A DNA stretch of 45,898 nucleotides from an uncultured Verrucomicrobia subdivision 3 bacterium (GTDB lineage: Bacteria > Verrucomicrobiota > Verrucomicrobiia > Limisphaerales > UBA11358). The translations under genes and the position numbers were made by a program. Positions 45,155 to 45,898 of the stretch are shown piece after piece (positions within the stretch are counted from its first letter, which is position 1; each line of letters begins with the position of its first letter). The notes beneath the pieces were generated by a model that did no database searches, was not told the origin of the DNA, and saw only the letters and a list, made by a program, of their open reading frames with translations. The stretch spans positions 1 to 45,898 of the forward strand of contig CAIQKM010000176.1 of NCBI GenBank assembly GCA_903872345.1, given 5' to 3'.

Positions 45155-45759
45155 ACCGGCCAAAGCGGTACTCTTGGTGGTGCCGGGTGATGGGCACGAC
45201 CAGACGGATGACGAATCCATGAAACATTTTAAGACCAAAGCCGTTCGGCTGGATAGTCAGGCCAAGTTCCGCCAACTCGCCCGGCCTGATCCACGTACCG
45301 GTCAGCTAATGTTGGAACCACATTTTTATCTCACCAGTTACACCCAATTGACCGGCAACGGGGTGGCCGACTTTCCGCCTCTGGATCGGGCCAATCCCGA
45401 GCGAACTCTGGCGCTCTTGAACCTGACGGAAACCGACGCCGTCGATTGGTGGAACCGCCGGGGACAGCTTTACCAGTCACACTATGAACGCCTTAAAGTG
45501 ACCCTCGATACCCCGTTGCCTGAGATTGAATCGGCCTTCACCCGCATCCGCCGAGTATCAGATCAAGTGGTGGTTAACCTCGCGTATGAATCCCTGTGCG
45601 TCCTTCGGCTGCTCACCCCGGACGGCCTGCGTTCCGAATGGCCCCGGTGGCCGTCGCGCAGCGACCAGCGGCGGTTCATTCGCGCCGAACTGGCCATTAC
45701 CCGCCACCGGGAATTCAGCGCAGGCATTGGTGAAACCCGCAATGGATTTAAATGTGTCT

Positions 45760-45898
45760 CACTACTGTCCGGTTAAGATTTAGCTGAGAATGATTTCAGG
45801 TCGGTAAAACCTGTATATTTTCACTGTTCGGTCATTTTTCGATTTCAATTCTGCGACGATTCCTTGAGGGTGGCACCCCGCATTCCCGCAGTTTGCCA
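45760..45898. mobile_element. Probable left end of a second IS4-type element, cut by the window edge
   Basis: CACTACTGTCCGGTTA at 45760-45775 resembles the left terminal repeat at 11022 (CACGAGTGTCCGGTTA); 10 bases, TGTCCGGTTA, are identical and in register. Homology of the helicase frame ends just here, as expected for an insertion. No transposase sequence is inside the window, so the call rests on the end alone. Confidence 0.45.

Larger units (their letters stand above)
44929..45776 (+). pseudogene. N-terminal part of the same SNF2-type helicase, truncated
   Basis: From about 44973 the plus strand reads FEFKGFQLEDYARAAL, Walker A GHDTGLGKT, LVVPGDGHDQTDDESMKHF, and FYLTSYTQLTGNGVADFPPL. 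It ends ...AELAITRHREFSAGIGETRNGFK before running into the IS4-like end and a stop at 45776. The DEAD box, motif III and the second RecA domain are missing. Together with 43980-44950 this accounts for the two ends of one gene with the middle (an estimated 300 or more residues) gone. The ATG at 44929 lies in the junction element and may not be the original start. An open frame continues upstream to 44481, but it is antisense to the C-terminal half. Confidence 0.7.

Overview
The window looks like a chromosomal segment of a Verrucomicrobiota bacterium, most likely of the Pedosphaera/Limisphaerales type (inference from gene content, no database search). The indicators are pseudopilins with the [13 protein letters not shown] start, a PSD1/DUF1549/DUF1553 cytochrome with its DUF1501 partner, a very long autotransporter-repeat protein with a verrucomicrobial C-terminus, a secreted sulfatase, and moderately high GC with AT-rich gaps.

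Layout. (1) 1-3475 is accessory and decayed. It holds an IS110-type element whose transposase carries a nonsense codon, a small lipoprotein gene placed like an integron cassette, an attC-like half-site, a short fragment of an integron integrase pointing the other way, and a gene-poor stretch of hairpins and short repeats. (2) 3476-10787 is a sulfur assimilation and methionine/cysteine block: sulfite reductase, a DUF3034 outer-membrane protein, O-acetylhomoserine sulfhydrylase, a MetX-MetW fusion and cysteine synthase. (3) 11022-12260 is an IS4-type element with terminal repeats and a perfect 9-bp target duplication. Its transposase has an internal deletion and a 164-bp segment flipped exactly between two GATC sites. 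(4) 12340-13229 is a collapsed pseudopilin locus. (5) 13267-19365 carries secreted planctomycete/verrucomicrobial genes (PSD1, DUF1501, a small secreted protein, an NHL propeller). (6) 19729-25097 carries a deacylase-amidotransferase fusion, an amino-acid/dicarboxylate symporter, threonine synthase and an M14 carboxypeptidase, the last pair coupled by ATGA. (7) 25222-38943 has a promoter, an intact pseudopilin, a 2255-residue adhesin-like protein built from ~1.99-kb repeats, a secreted cyanophycinase-like peptidase, a sulfatase and a propeller-PHP protein. (8) 38988-43878 is a tightly packed set of three HupE/UreJ-like membrane proteins, an ABC ATPase, an FtsX-type permease and a DUF3299 protein, probably a transition-metal handling system. 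(9) 43980-45898 is a SNF2-type helicase broken into two head-to-head halves, with a paired double-palindrome element at the junction and a probable second IS4-type end at the right edge.

The strongest candidates for something undescribed are the HupE x3 / ABC / DUF3299 metal module, the two copies of a double palindrome whose stems covary, and the decayed integron platform. The GATC-bounded inversion is striking, but a cloning or assembly artefact must be excluded first.
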